A stretch of 53,137 bases of DNA from Setaria digitata (taxonomy: Eukaryota; Nematoda; Chromadorea; Rhabditida; Setariidae), in contig RCAB01000433.1 of NCBI GenBank assembly GCA_003640385.1, forward strand, positions 1 to 53,137. The letters run 5' to 3'. The position numbers and the translations under genes were made by a program. This document shows, in pieces, positions 24,301 through 38,287 of the stretch. Position 1 is the first letter of the stretch. Each line of letters starts with the position of its first letter. The notes below the pieces were generated by a model. That model saw only the letters and a program-made list of their open reading frames with translations. It did no database searches and was not told the DNA's origin.

Positions 24301-27300
24301 AATTTCAAGGGAATATTTATCGGGCATCGTTGACATATTCATATTCATCACAAAGCAAACCAAATTCTTGCCATTATCCCTCAGAGTTGAGTCAATTATT
24401 GCTATCCTTCTCTGTAATTTACAATTCGCTGATATCATTCATCAGTAATGATTACTGCTGATCAAAGATAGTTTACGTTGAAAATTTCCAGACATCATTT
24501 CTCGTATCTTTTATATTTGTGACGAATGAACAAGGAAACTGCGAGAATCCTACTCATACTACTAATTTCAGAAGAAATCTTATTCAACTTTTGATCAAGT
24601 TCAGAGATTTCATTGTTATTTTTCCACTGATTTCGATCAACAAATCTTCCAAACTAATAATTCTAAGAAAACAAAAGATATGGCTCCTATCGACTCCATC
24701 TTTTAAGAAGTTAGGAATCGTACGTTTATCAGAATCAAATTAATATTTAACTCCTTCCATTAACTGTTTAATTACAGGAAACACTGCGCAAATAAATCAG
24801 TATTTTAATTTTTAGCAATCTCCGTTTCATTGATTTAAATTTTGTTTTACTACAATTAAGTTTCCCCATACAACTTTCAGAAAGCAAAACTCACCACTCT
24901 AAAATCATATATAGTAATATAATTATTTTTAATGGGGAGATTTCCAAGTATTTCGAATCTAACTTGATGGCCATTCCGATACATTCTGATAAAAGTCGAA
25001 TTCCCTTGCTGGCCACGAAATATCAGTGGTGGCATCCAAGAAAAGTTTCGAGATTCTTCCTGAAGAAAATGCAACTATGATCCAGTTTGGACACACTAAC
25101 TTCTGAATTTTAACATCAGTCTACTTTTATTCTAGCCATCCAGAAATCTTATTACAACAGTTCCAAGTTTTGTTTCAAAATAACGAATATTTGTACAAAT
25201 TCAAGATACTAGTTGTTGTCCTCCGTACAACTGAAACAGTATTCTCAAGAATTATCATGTAAATTTTATAAAATTTGAAATAAATAATCCAAGCAGTGTG
25301 ATTTTTTTTTCTTGTAAAAAAAAAAGCTAGCAGTAAAAAGATTAGGCAAATTTATTCGGCCTTTATTCTTGTTCTCGACAATAGAATTAGAGTTTGAGTA
25401 GTATTTCATCTGATTACTGTTATAGACTGGGTAGTTCTTTTATTTCAATACACAAAGGAACATTAGTCAATTTTAAAAATCGGAATCTCATTAGATCCTT
25501 TTAGAAGATTTTGATGCTTCTTCATCTGATTGGAAAAAATTGGGTTTTTTAGCTTTTTAGGCTGAAAACACCGCAACAGAAGTTTTCATCTTGTTTTCAA
25601 AATCTGTGCTTCAGCAAAAATGTAGACTTCTGTGAAATTTCAAATTAGTTCGCAAAGGCAAAATAATTATTTCAATAAAAATAAATTATTGGAGAAAAAT
25701 TCAGATTGAAATTCAGCATCGAACAGAAATCAATGCCTATAAAATGTTTTTAAAATAGTGAAAATCTAAAAGTATCGCTGAGAAAATTTTTCTTCTCAGA
25801 ATGCACCCTTACATGGTACTGGAGCATCGCAGGGTATTCAGAAAATTATTTATTTCTTTAAAAAAAAAAAAGGTTAATTTGCTTTTCCGGTAAGAAGAAA
25901 TATTCACATTTAAGTGTGCTGAAAAGGCTATTGTAGAACCAAGTAAAAATAATTATTGTGAAGAATTCAAAGATTTTCTCTCTAATCATACTGTGTAAAG
26001 AACTGCTGATAAACTCTAAAGCAGATAAGTAAACTGCATTTGAAAAAAAAGACACTATTATTTATGTTCCTGCATAGCATTCCTAATCCAACTATTCTTT
26101 ACAAATTTTAAGAAAAAAGTTTAAAAAAAAACTTACTGTGAGCTCATTACGAAGAAATAAGATCGGAACTGTAATGCAGCATGCAATAAGTAACAATAAT
26201 AGGACAAATATAAATGGTTTATTCTTTGGCTCCCGAAACCATTGCCTTAGCTCATCCATACGATCACGCTTTAAAAAGTTTGTTGGCAGATGCTCACTAC
26301 CATTTAATTTACATAGTGAGTCAAAGTTCTGAAATTATAGTTGAGAAGTCTTCAAAATCAGAGTGAAGCCTAGTTAGGGCATAATGTGTTCCGAAATATT
26401 TTATGTAATTCGAAGTGAAGTTTGTTTTAAAATTCAAAACAGTAACAGGTAATCAGTCTGTTTTAACTTGAGCGTTTCCAACCAGAGCTAGACCTGAATG
26501 AATTCAATTCTTTTCATTTTCATTGGTTAATTGTTAATAGCTTTTATGAGATAATTATTTTCCAACAGTTAATGATTCAGAAGATTTATTAAGATTGTAT
26601 TTCTCGCAGTCTTTGGTTAGAAAAAAGAAGGGTAAGTAGTTTTGAAAGGTTATCTAGAAATATTAGTCGGAATTGCAGTAAAAAGTGGAAGTGGGAAATT
26701 GAGAATCTCTTGATACTTCAGAATAGATGTTGAAAACAAATCTGAATATCAGTTAATATAATTAATTATTGGTCAGAAAATATATAACCATATACCAAGA
26801 AGTATTAAAAAAGGGGAAAAAGAATTTGAGGTGTCAAGTGTTGAAACCTGTGGTTTGAATTTCAACATATAAAGAACGGAAGAGAAGCTATCATTATCAG
26901 AACATTAACGCAGGTCGAAAATGGGAAAAAGAAAATAGGTAATGGAATAAACAAAAATAAAATCGAAATGATCATAAAATAGAAGATATTACTATAGGAA
27001 TTAAATATATATCCACTTAAGTACTTGATAAGAATTAAGCTATGAAACATACCACTGAAATCTAATTTAATTTATAATATCACTAGTGGATACCAAAAGT
27101 GGGCATTAAAGTATGGAAATTATCAAGATAGGAAGATGAAAACGCTGATTCACTTTTTCTTTTTCAAATCTATTCTTCCTGGCTAATTAAAAATTTCATA
27201 AAAAGTGTTCACTGCACATTCATTTTATATTGCTGAAATGTTTTGTGTTCTTTCTTTATTTATTCATTAGTGAGAAAATGTAAGCAAACAAAAGATAAAA

Positions 27301-29035
27301 ATTTGATTGTTTTTCTTTTATCTCATCTTCTTATCTTTTTCCTACAATTTCTATATTTTTTGCATGCTATTTCTGTCCTCCTTTCGTGTTAATCAATTTT
27401 CGATGTTGAGAAGAAACTGTTGGTGAGGTATAGTGTTGCATTTTATCACATATCACTTATCTCAATCCTCTTCTGCTCCATTTCCCTTTATTACCGAAGT
27501 TTTCCAATTAATTCTCATTTCCTTTCTTCGAATTCTCCTGCACTGTAAATGAAATGCAAATATTTACAGACTTGGAGTGTACTGCACAAACAGAAATTGC
27601 TCCATCCGATGGTCTTACTGTCCGTTGCAGTCCTTAACTAAACGATGGATAAATTAATTTGGACAATTTGTTGTTTAGAAAGAGGGCATTAGAAGTACTG
27701 TAAATAAGATAGAACTGTAGAGGTGGAAAGATTTTGGGGAGTAAGATAGGAATACAAAGTAACAGTAGGTGCATTAAGTGAATAAACTGATAAACAGACA
27801 GGCTTGTTTACTTTAATTAGAAAGTAAATATGATATTTAAGTAAAGCAAAGCATTTCTATGCTCAAAAATCGTTTCATATGCTCAAAAATCGTTTAATAC
27901 TGTTTAAAATGCGAAGTTATATTTCATATTTTTTGTGGTTGATTTTATAACCAAAACTTCTCTATGCTTACAATGATAGGGTAGAATGGCAAACAAATAA
28001 TTCACTGTTAAAAAAAGAATTAGACAAATGAATGAATGAATAAGTGATTACAATAAACAAGTAAACAAGCTATCAATAAGCCAATTAGTGAATTAACCAC
28101 TTCTTGCTTATTAATTTGCCATAATTAATTTAACTTCCAACTTACAGTTAGCTCCAATTTAGATATGGCAATCGGATCGCCAGCTGAATTTAGCACATAG
28201 AAGGGTGTGAAGTGCTTTGCGTATCGTCCATTTAAATTATATTTCTCCATGGACCGGTAATTATGTCCATAAGTTGCAGCTGTCTCCGAGCAACAGGTGG
28301 ACATCAAGATGGTGCTACTGTCTGCTGCTGCTGCCGCTGCCGCTACTCTTTTACACAATGATTCCGTATATTGCGGTAAATTCAGCCTGCATAAATTTTC
28401 ATCGCTGTCGACTAAATTTGCCCAAGAATTACGGCGTCTAACAGAAGCTGCCGTTGCAGCACCGCTGGATGATTCCGTACTACTGAATGTAGTGCTGTCA
28501 TCGGCGTTGGTTGAGGAACGATAAGACGGCGGCGGACCTCCTTAAAATTATATTTAAGGAATTAATTAAAACAAATTAGCAAGTTGTATGAGCTTTGCTA
28601 ACGTTTAGGGTGAATTTTTTGAAGAAAGGAAACAATCATTTCGACATCGTTTCAGTCTACGAGATTTCCCAATCCCGTAACTGATGACAGTTATTAGAAT
28701 TGCCAAAAGTGTCCCACACCATCAAAGAATTGCATGTCGAGAAAATCTCCCCTTCCTGCGCTTCGTCATCTCAACCTATATTCTGCAGTCTCATTATCAT
28801 GTCATTCCTCCAAATATCATTCCACATTATACAGCCGATAATATCTTTCATCGATCAATTAGTAGTAAAAATCAATAAATAAATTTTTAAGAGATATAAA
28901 TTGAACTAGAGACAGTTTCAAGGAATTACCTGGAAAAAGAGGGGTTGGATTGCTGGCAGGTCGAGGTTCAGCATCGAGTTTTTGAAAGTGAGATTTGGGA
29001 CGGCCGGCTTGCATAAATTTCTGAACAAACTTCAT
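21310..29035 (-). CDS. type II membrane protein, probable BRICHOS domain
   Basis: Eleven exons, 5' to 3': 29035-28930, 28540-28146, 26328-26137, 25059-24895, 24411-24280, 24156-24006, 23801-23606, 23397-23218, 22941-22418, 22185-22105, 21369-21310; about 725 residues. The cytosolic N-terminus has a PPSY motif (PPxY, a WW-domain ligand) and an RRR stretch. One membrane helix (about residues 205-226, core FIFVLLLLLIACC) follows without a signal peptide, indicating a type II protein. The lumenal part fits BRICHOS: IYDFRV, then NLVCFVMNMN, then PECDGARWILL with the second Cys. A long Asn/Gln/Ser-rich tail holds another PPSY. The start is the first Met after an in-frame stop. One defect: at 23760-23762 an extra base separates two open frames, KCSDCYDFC upstream and LGLERDRLRAE downstream; a weak acceptor at 23788 would also restore the frame. 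The BRICHOS call is by pattern; the single-gene model is well supported by phase. Confidence 0.68.
27859..27895. repeat. 20-bp-period direct repeat
   Basis: A 17-base word recurs exactly with a period of 20 (27859-27875 and 27879-27895) inside the long second intron of the BRICHOS-like gene. It has no coding pattern. Confidence 0.85.
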
Positions 29036-32000
29036 GACACGGCAACATTATATCTGATGAGAATATGCTTGAAGACGCAGGTCTACCACTGCTGGCTGTA
29101 TCATTTCCCAGAAAGGAACAACACTGTCGGTGCTGATGTTCAAAGGAAGAACCGGTTTTTCTAAGAGAAGACACGGGTTCTCCGGGTTGAGGATCCCAAT
29201 GTACGGGGAGGAAGAGAATGCAAAAAAAGAAATAAGGAAATAAGGGATGTTCAGTTATAAGGGAGGAAAGAGGTCGAGGGACACTGTTTGCAAGAGGGGT
29301 GAAGGACAAAAGGTGAAGATGAAAGACATTGCGGGAGATTATTGTGTTGCTGGAAGATGATGATGACCTTCCTTGACATTCTCTCGAGATTTCCTTCCCT
29401 GAATGCCATCAGCTCAACTTCCTTCAGCTACCACAACTAGTCTATGTTCACTAGATGATACTTCAAGACTCTCCATAACCGATATGTCTTCGCTTGAAAG
29501 TAAAGAAACAAGTCCGCTTCTTTGGCTTATCGTACACAACTGTCATATGTAGCTTTTGAGGAAGTTCTCTTCATCAGAAAAAAGTACGAGTGGCATATTT
29601 AAAGCAGAAATTTTTTATGTTAAATGTAACTGATTGAGTAACTTCCAGCACCTTAATAAATACCTCTTCTCCAGACTTAACAATTAAAATAAATTTTAAT
29701 GACTATACAGACACTGTTTTTAAACTTAAAGAGAAGAAAGATATCAAGGTCAGATTGATTGAACTTTTGCAGTGACAAAATTTTTCTTTTCCAAGAAATA
29801 TGAATAAAGTTTTGTAATGATTTATACTAATTCATACTAAGCAGCTTTGTTATTGGAAAGGTCAATAATGCTTTCTCGCTAGAATTTGATTCAAACGGTG
29901 TAGAACAAATCTTTTTTTATCATTTTGCCTTTTTTCATACTGGAATAATACAATAATTTGATTTCTCATCAGCACTAGTGAGCATATCAAGTTAAATGAA
30001 ACGATGAAATACGACAAGGTTTGAATTCCTGAAAAAAGCTCCTGAACTGCTGAGTGCTTGAAATGGATCATGTATAGCTTGGCTAAGATATCATCATAAT
30101 ATCAAGTTTATCTTTCAAATTCATTTTCTTATCATTTGTTGACTTAGTTATCAACACTACTTCATTATATTTTTATCCAAATTCCGCAGATTTATCAAAA
30201 TTTCATATCTTTCCATCATTTTTCTTTCCTTCTAAAAAGACCAGTATAAATGATACAGATCTAAATTTAAATTTTAAATCAAAGTGAGTTTCAAATATCT
30301 ATTTTATTATATCTACAATAACGCCTATATAGAATTTAATCTATTTGATGAAATGTTTACTCAATTACAACATAATGTAAACGCTATTCAATCGGAAATT
30401 ATTATTAGTAAGGAGAGCTCAAAAAATGTGGTTAATTTAAGTATTAATTGGATTGGATTGATCTGGTTAGCATTCGATCAGATAGCCCCAGGAGAAATCA
30501 AAACTAAATTTTTTTTATATTGAGGAACAGTTTGATTAAAATCAAATACACAATTAATTAATTAAATCTATCGCCTAACTAAACACTATGAAACTACTTA
30601 CATAAACAAGTGGTAATCTTGATTTTGTGAATAATTGCTGAGGTAGCAATACATATTAATAAATGTAAAATTCAACCATATCTTCCACTAACACTACTTT
30701 CGGGGAGAGTTAGGTAAATAGAGTACAATTTTCTAATTGTGCAATTTGTCAATAAATCAAGATAAACTGAAATGTGACTCCTCCTTGGATAGAATGATAA
30801 CCAAGTGATAAAGATACTGTAGATAGCAAATAATTTATTCATTATATTTTTTCTTCTTCCTCATTTATTCGTTTGAACATTTAAGCCCCAACCACAAAAT
30901 ATTAATATTAAAGTTTACTACTGTTTTATATAACATCCTTTTATGACCAAATTTTATTCATTCTTACATCTTAAAGAAATATTTTATTTTAAAAATTTGT
31001 TCATAAATGGACCAATATCAGTTATGTTCATTAGGATTTGAGAAATGGGCCTGAATTTGAAGCAAAGCTGCAACGTTAGAAGAGTTTCTGATGGAGTGTG
31101 ATTTAAGCAAATTATTGCCAATAAAATTAGTTTCCAGAATTGAAAATTTAGTTTATTTGTATGTAAAATAAAGCAATTCGCAGAATGGTTGATGACAAGG
31201 CGCGGTAATTTTATGAAATTCAAAAAATATTATCTCGCATCTTTTTGACCATTTTTTCAGCGTTAGCCCTGAAAAGTTCGCCAAAGCAAAACAGAAAAGT
31301 TCGATGGGGTCATAAATTTAATAACGGCTCAAAATTGCCAGAAAAAAACTTCATTTTAGAAAGTCTTCATTTTTAAAACTTGCTCATTTTAACTTTTCAT
31401 TAAAAAAAAAAAAAGATGTATAAGTACTTTTATGCTACTTTGAAAGTTAGTTCATCAACACAGACGGTATATTTCAGAAGATAAAGAAAGTGTTAAGGTA
31501 GAAAATTAAGAAGGCACAAATTGTCTTTTTACGAGTGATTAAATATTTTTGTAAAGCTCTTTTTGGACAAAAAGCAATTTTTGTTCAGTTCATTGATAAA
31601 ATCTACTGATGCAAAGAACCTAGTGATAAGCTTTTATTGCTAATAGCTCATCTAGGTTTGTGAAAGGACAAGTAAGAAGCAAATGATTTCAAAGATGACG
31701 AACCGGATGATGAATCCGACTTTCGTCAGCAGTTTCCTTCCCAAACAATCATCCAGAAAGCGCTCTTAACAGCTTGTAATATTGCTGTAGCAAATTTTCA
31801 TTTCACGAGATATCGGCCAATCACTACTCGCTGATCATCTATAACATCTAACATTTTCCTGTAAGCAGACGTTTTTCCTTCTAAGGAAAAAACGGAACTT
31901 AGTCCCTTGTACACTTTCCTGTTCCTCTTATCTTGGACGACTAAACTTATTTAATGACAGAGAGGTGTAATCTTTTGAAACAGACCAGGTCCCTGTTTCA

Positions 32001-33347
32001 GGTGGTGTAGGTGATACACCTTATCACATCACTTGTAACCGAATGTGGATAGCGTACGTAGCAGTTCTTCAGGAACGTTGGTGTAATATTTGACGTTATA
32101 TTCCCTGCACAAAGAAAATTTCCTTTTTTTTTACCGAAAGATCAAACTGAATCTCACAGGTAAACAAACCTGAAGTTATTTATCTTCCTTTACTAGCACT
32201 AAACTCACCTCAAGATAACATCGATGGATTACGTGACCTGAATAAAAAGTATCGGTTAGGAAATCCTTGTGTTTTCTTCAGTGGATTTTTTTTTTTTGAA
32301 TGGAGTCTACGAAGTAAGTCTGCGTAACTATCAACAATATTTACACTTTCATCTAAATAATTTTTGTTTACGTAATTTTTTTAATAACTTTTTTTTTTCA
32401 AACCATCTGGACGACAAAAAATGATCAGTACTTGGGACTGCACTATTATAGTTTTATTTAGAAGATAAAAGAATATAAAATAAAATTTTCCCCATTCTGT
32501 GAGTTTCTTCTTTTTTTATTTTTCGATTCATTTGCAAAATATGTTATAATGAGAATAACAATAATAACATGGATGTTTTGAGAGTTTTTTAAATTTTGAG
32601 AAATTATAAGGTCAAGTTATATGGAACTGGACAAAGGATTGATTACTAGTTTGACCACTAGGAACAGATGTCAGCTACATAAACCGGACTGGACACAGGA
32701 TATTCTAGGTTGTTAAGGCTAGAATATTTCCGAATCATTTACGCCACTAACACCAAACACTCAATAGCAGTGACCTTTTAAGGTCAAAGTAGCGGTCAAT
32801 TGGCTGTTGCTCGAGTTGCCTACAAAGAAGCATCAATGTATGTGTTTAGACTGCTTAGTTGGAAGGTGGCGCTGGTTAGATCCATGGATAGGTTGGGGAT
32901 TTGGAGTGTTTGGAAGTTCACGAAAGTAGAATGATGACCTGAAGTCTTGGACGATAGGTCGGGAATGTCAGCGATTATTTGACTTCATCATCAGTTAGTC
33001 ATGTTCTGGTCTCCAAATTATTGCTTACTTCCTAACTTTTCATATCTCTCTTCATTGACTTATTCTTGCTTCTGTTACTTCTTTTCCTTTTCTCTTTCCG
33101 TCACACTTCATGCAAAGGCAGTGTATGATTAATTTGGCACTTCATTGGTCCTATGATTTTAGCCTAGCCTCTAATTGCTTACTTATTTATTTAGCACTAT
33201 GAAACAGACGAAGTTTCTCTCTGTTTCAAATGGCTTATAAGACTTAGTTTGGTAAAGAACGAGACTGTTGTGGTCCTTTTTTCGAAGATAATTGCTAAAA
33301 AGTGGAAGATGACTACTGTTGCAGTTGTTGTATGTTGCTGAAACAAT
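29036..33347. other. 4.3-kb stretch without a recognised gene
   Basis: This lies upstream of both the BRICHOS-like gene (-) and TAPT1 (+), so promoters or leader exons for either may sit here. One antisense open stretch (29542-29414, 43 codons, Ser/Glu-rich) could be an upstream exon but has no start codon or verified splice partner. The less AT-rich part at about 32630-33000 has no frame open for more than a few dozen codons and may be an old mobile-element remnant. Confidence 0.4.
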
Positions 33348-36300
33348 ATGGAAATGAGTTTGTGTACCGATGAGGGAGTTCGATTTCGAAAAGTGAAGAA
33401 AGTCAATGCTATCGATGAAAACAGCAGTGAATTAGAGGAATCGGATGTTGATCATTATAAGGAAGAAGTTCAGGAAGGTAGTTCGAATATATCGCCGTAT
33501 TCGTGGGATGGGGAACAGAGCGAAGGAGACTGCCTACATGTGCCGAGTTTCTGGGACTATATTTGGGGTGAACTTACGAGGTTATTTTCAGTTTTGTTCA
33601 TCTGAAATTACTTTTCTTAAATACAAAGATGCAGGAGGTGATTTTGAGACTTAATTAGATTGAGGCTTTTAATTCTTAGTGTAAACTAGTTTTGATAACA
33701 GATTCGTCCATTATTGTAAGCTATTGTATTCAAAATTTTAAGTCAGTCTTTTTCAGGGGATATTCGCTTGATAACGACGAATTACGCTACGCGGAAAAAC
33801 AGAAGAAAATAAGTGCATTTTTGAAAATACCAATTGAATTAGAAAAATTCTTGTTTTATGGCACTTTGCAATGTTTGGAAGCTTTTTGTCATTTGTCTAC
33901 GTTTCTACCAATTCGTCTAGTGGTGAGATTTTTTTCAAAGATTTCTACAACATGTTACTGAACTTATTAAGACCGATTAATCCTAGGCATAACAGTGACT
34001 ACATTTTAAGCCTGGATAGTGTATATGTAAGGTGCAAAATTCATAAATAAGAAGTATTCTTCGAGTTACTGGAAAGAGGATTAAGGTTAAACAAAAAGCC
34101 TCCAGCATATTTCATTATAGTTGTGAAATGTTAAGTTAAAGCTTGGTCAGTTGTAGGCATCGATCTTTGGCTCGTTAATGTATTGGAGGAAATGGACTGC
34201 ATCTAATACATGTGATTTTCTGAAAGCCTTCATAGTAGCGTTCTGTTCTTGTCTCATGACTTTGATTGACACATCAGTGATGTACCATCAGGTTATATTC
34301 TCACATTTTTTTTCAGAAATAATTAACATAAGGTAATTATGCATTTTGATCTCATTCTGTGTGTTTTCACATCATTATAAATTATTGCTTTATTTTACTT
34401 AAGAGAAATAATAGTTCATAGCAGTGTCATCCTTATTAGTTATGTTTAACTAATTTTTTAGTATTACTAGTGCAGTTAATAGTTTGTTCCTCCTTTATTT
34501 TGAGTGTGATAAGATCTGTAACAATATGAAAACTATCATTATGTATTCCTCAGGATATACTTTCAGGTTCGAGGACAAGGTGTAATTAAACTTTATATTT
34601 TTTACAATATGCTGGAAGTGGCCGACAAGTTATTTAGCAGTTTCGGTCAGGTTTGTTTTTATTTCATGCTTTGCTTCCTCATATTTCAGTGCCCTGCTGG
34701 TTGTTGAGCACATTCAAGTTCACCGCAGTTTATGAGTTGCAGGATATTTTTGATGCTTTGTTTTGGTCAAGTACTCAACCATCATCAAGTTATGTGCGAA
34801 TGTTCGTTCATCTATTTATTGCAATCATTTATACTTGGTTACACACAATACTCGTTTTATTGCAGGTTTTGAATTTGTTATAAAACTTTGCCGAATCTAC
34901 TGAGTGGAAAAGCAGGAAGTGGAGAGTTCTTTGATATTATTGTACGCTTTTTTAATATCATAACCACTCTAAGCCATCAGTCAGTATTCATGAAGAACAA
35001 GATACCAATTAATGTCAAAATTTCCAGGCTACAACGTTGAATGTTGCATTTAATTCGCATACGCAAGCACTACTTGCTATAATGATGTCTAATAATTTTG
35101 TTGAACTCAAGGGATCAGTTTTCAAAAAATTTGCTAAAGCAAATCTTTTTCAGATGTCTTGCAGGTAATGTTTTACGGAACTTCCAATACATAGTATAAG
35201 GCCTCTTAATTTTTGTATTTCAGTTATGTTTAATTTCCACAACTTGATTTGAAATTTTCGCACCTTTTCATTGATGGTTAAAGTTGGTTAAATTAGAGCT
35301 CATTCACACTGTAGATAGTAATGAAATATGTCATTTGCTTATGATTTTGAAGAAAACAAATTTCCAGTGATGTTCGTGAGCGCTTTCATATCTTTACTTT
35401 GTTAGCAGTTGTGGTTGTACGAAATATGATGGCAGTAAATTGGAAATTCGAACATTTCGTGGAAATGTTGCCAGACCTTGTTTGTTCGCTTTTGTTTGTC
35501 ATCATCTTGAAACTCGTACACAGCCATTTCTTTGGTTTTGAGAAAATTTCTTACATTGTGTCATAAAATAAAGACAGTTTTTCATCCTGGGTATAATATA
35601 TATTTTAGGCTTTGGTGACCATCGCTGAAGTAATTGTTGATTGGTTAAAGCACGCTTTCATCACTAAGTTCAACGAAATACCAGCAGAAGTATATCAAGG
35701 TATCAGCTAAATCACTTTTCCAACTTCACTTTATTTTTATTTTCAGTTTTTTTCCTTCATATTTCAGTTACTGTTAAACTACTACGAACTTCATGATAAT
35801 GATTGCCTTTTTCTTATTTTTTTATTGTTGTTCATCAAAACTAATGCTCTATCAACTTTTTCACCCCGTATTTAGGTTGTGTAAAATTTTTAACTGAAGT
35901 TTGTAGCGGGAAAGTTACTGATAGGTCCAGTAGATCCAAGTTTAATCATTCTGACTTTAAAGTTATAAGAAATGATGGTTTATGAATGTGGATTTCAGAT
36001 TTTACAATAACAATTGCTTTCGATGTTGTTCGAAGTCGAGGCGAAAAGGCCTTTTCAGATTATTCAGACCAAGTATCAAGACGGATGGGTTTTATACCGA
36101 TACCATTAACAATTATGCTAATACGCGTTCTCACACAGACATTTGATTTTACGGCTGCATCGGTGCAACTTTTTTTTTGTGAGTGTCTTGTAGCTGGAAG
36201 GTTTGGAATATCTAACGTCATGATAGCGATTGTCGTTTTCTTATTTTTTCATTTTTGTTTATCAAAACTAATGCTCTGTGAACTTCTTTACTTCATATTT

Positions 36301-38287
36301 AGGTTTTTATTTTATTTTATTTTATTTTTTACTTCATATTTTTCATATTTAGGTTGTGTAAAATTGTGAACTGAAGTTTTTTTGTTTAGTTTCATTATCG
36401 TTCTTACATGGCTCGAATATTTTGAGGATAGCTTCTTTAGAATTTTTTTTACGTTTTTGACATTTCTGTCCATTTATATTTAATTACAGCAGTTGCATTT
36501 TGGTCTTCAATTTTTACATTTAGTGTAAGGTGTGTTTTTTAGTGACGACCAAAAATGTTTTTTGTCAAAAAAATTGATTTTTACCAAGTTCATTTTTTTT
36601 CAGACTCCTTATCACCTTATCGTTTTTTAAATTAAATTTTATTTCTTGTTGATTTTTCTTGGTTTCATGTCGGAATTCACTGGTACAATGTAAAATGAGT
36701 TCTCAGTAATTCCAGGTCTTACATGGATGTTATTATTGTCGTTGAAAATAGTGAATGGTATCATTGTGCTCAAAAAAGCATGTGAACATGTGAAACGTTA
36801 TCGTGACCTTCAAGAAAAAACAGAATGCGAAACTTTCCGAAAGAGAGTGCTAATGATGAAAAGTAAAAGTGCTCCAAGTTCACCACGGATAAGTTTGATT
36901 GACTTTAGCGGTTAGTCCAATTCAGATTTTTAAATATGCAAATTACTACAAACTTCCTTGCCTTTGCCATGCTTTCTTGTTCTTCAAAAGAGCTCTGTTT
37001 GAGTTTTTCGATTTATTGGTGTTTAAGAATTGTACTTTATTTCCAGATGTTCTTCATCAAACAGCAGCAAGCAAAGGGTTCACAGTATCAGATTTAATGT
37101 CTCACTGGGATGAATTAAACCATAGTTTGGAAACGACTCCTGTTCCGGAGCCACGAAGGACAATGTCTTTGGCTGTTTTCAAGTATTTGTTCATATCTAC
37201 CTTTAAAAAAATAATAATAAAGAATTTATTGCATCTTTTCGATGAATCCTGTTACTCAAGTTTATGGACTTCGTACAGTTTATCTCCTTATTGCTTAAAT
37301 TGCTTAAAACCTTACTCTTCACATCCCGAATAAAAAGATCAGCTATATCTAGTTAAGTATAATTGTAATTGCCTATTTTTTTTCTCAGGGATATGTCACT
37401 GTTGTCCTACAATAGGATGGTTTAAGTTAATACTTTATTTTATTTTATATCAGTTTGTTCAGGACATATACGCTATGCCTTCCTTTACTGTGAGATTTTT
37501 TTAAGGTTAAGATTACAGATTAACTTATATTAAAAAAATGTTTTAATCAGTTTCTTTCACTCTCAGTTTTTGCTTCTGGTACTTGCGTAGTGGTAATGAA
37601 TTTATAAATGTCATTATAACTGAAGACTCGAAATAGTTTTTCAATCAAAGAAATATAAGCAGTTTTTCATCCCTTATATTTTTAAGAGTCTGTCATATTT
37701 CTTACTCCTTCCAAAATAATACCGCTACCATATAATTTTTTGTTCTGCAGCTATGAAAATTACTTTAGGTATTAAAAATTAAATACTTTAATCAAATTCA
37801 GTGATTATCCGATATATCACAATGTTTAAGAAGTTACGATTGAGGAATTTAGAAAGGATATTCTACCTTACCGCTATACTACACTAAATATACACTACTA
37901 CTCACAAATCGTTCTCTTCAAATCGAGTTCTAAAGTTATTCGCTGTATTTTATGGTACCTTAATTTTATTTTGTGAAGATCAAAGAATTTTTGAAATGTT
38001 GAAGCAAGCTTAAGCAATAGATTACAATTTGATTTGTAGAAACAAGTGGCAACAAGCATTAATTTTTGCAGACTATCGTTTTTTATAGATCTCGTAGAGA
38101 CAATTCACTACCGTCTCATAATGCTAATGCTGAAAAGGACGAAAAAGAAGATGGGTCGGAAGTTGCAGATCACTCAAGAATTATTCCGAGGAAGCGTACT
38201 AGAACCACTGAATGTGAAAGTCTTTCTGATGTACAAGCATATACAATGCTTGGTAGTACAACAGAGCCTGCCGAGGGTATACAGTGA
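33348..38287 (+). CDS. TAPT1: TAPT1 family transmembrane protein
   Basis: Exons: 33348-33580, 33757-33922, 34157-34291, 34567-34650, 34743-34865, 35028-35164, 35368-35479, 35609-35699, 35999-36178, 36716-36910, 37047-37174 (or 37182), 38072-38287; about 599 residues (human 567). TAPT1 is a multipass protein of the ER/secretory pathway and ciliary base; human loss affects skeletal development and ciliogenesis. Diagnostic segments in order: IPIELEKFLFYG, NMLEVADKLFSSFGQ, QATTLNVAFNSHTQALL, MMSNNFVELKGSVFKKF, KHAFITKFNEIPAEVY, SDYSDQVSRRMGFIPIPL, then a last helix with LKIVNGIIVLKKAC. The C-terminal tail is hydrophilic and basic/acidic. All junctions agree in phase except the last: the stronger donor at 37182 leaves two bases, which puts the final exon in a less natural but open frame, while the weaker donor at 37174 gives the Ser/Glu-rich tail preferred here. 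Confidence 0.95.
35786..36390. repeat. diverged repeat pair flanking TAPT1 exon 9
   Basis: About 125 bases at 35786-35912 (intron 8) recur at 36216-36390 (intron 9) with substitutions and an inserted run of TTTTA units near 36305-36332. Shared words include tatcaaaactaatgctct-like and tttaggttgtgtaaaat-like stretches. The copies flank exon 9 in direct orientation. Confidence 0.75.

Noticed and set aside
30284..30523. Plus-strand 79-codon ORF
   Set aside because: The composition (Asn, Ile, Phe, Tyr, Lys) is what random AT-rich sequence gives, and no splice partner or family pattern was found.
32700..32726. Short inverted repeat (tattctag / ctagaata)
   Set aside because: An 8-base stem in AT-rich DNA is expected by chance and nothing around it indicates a structured RNA.
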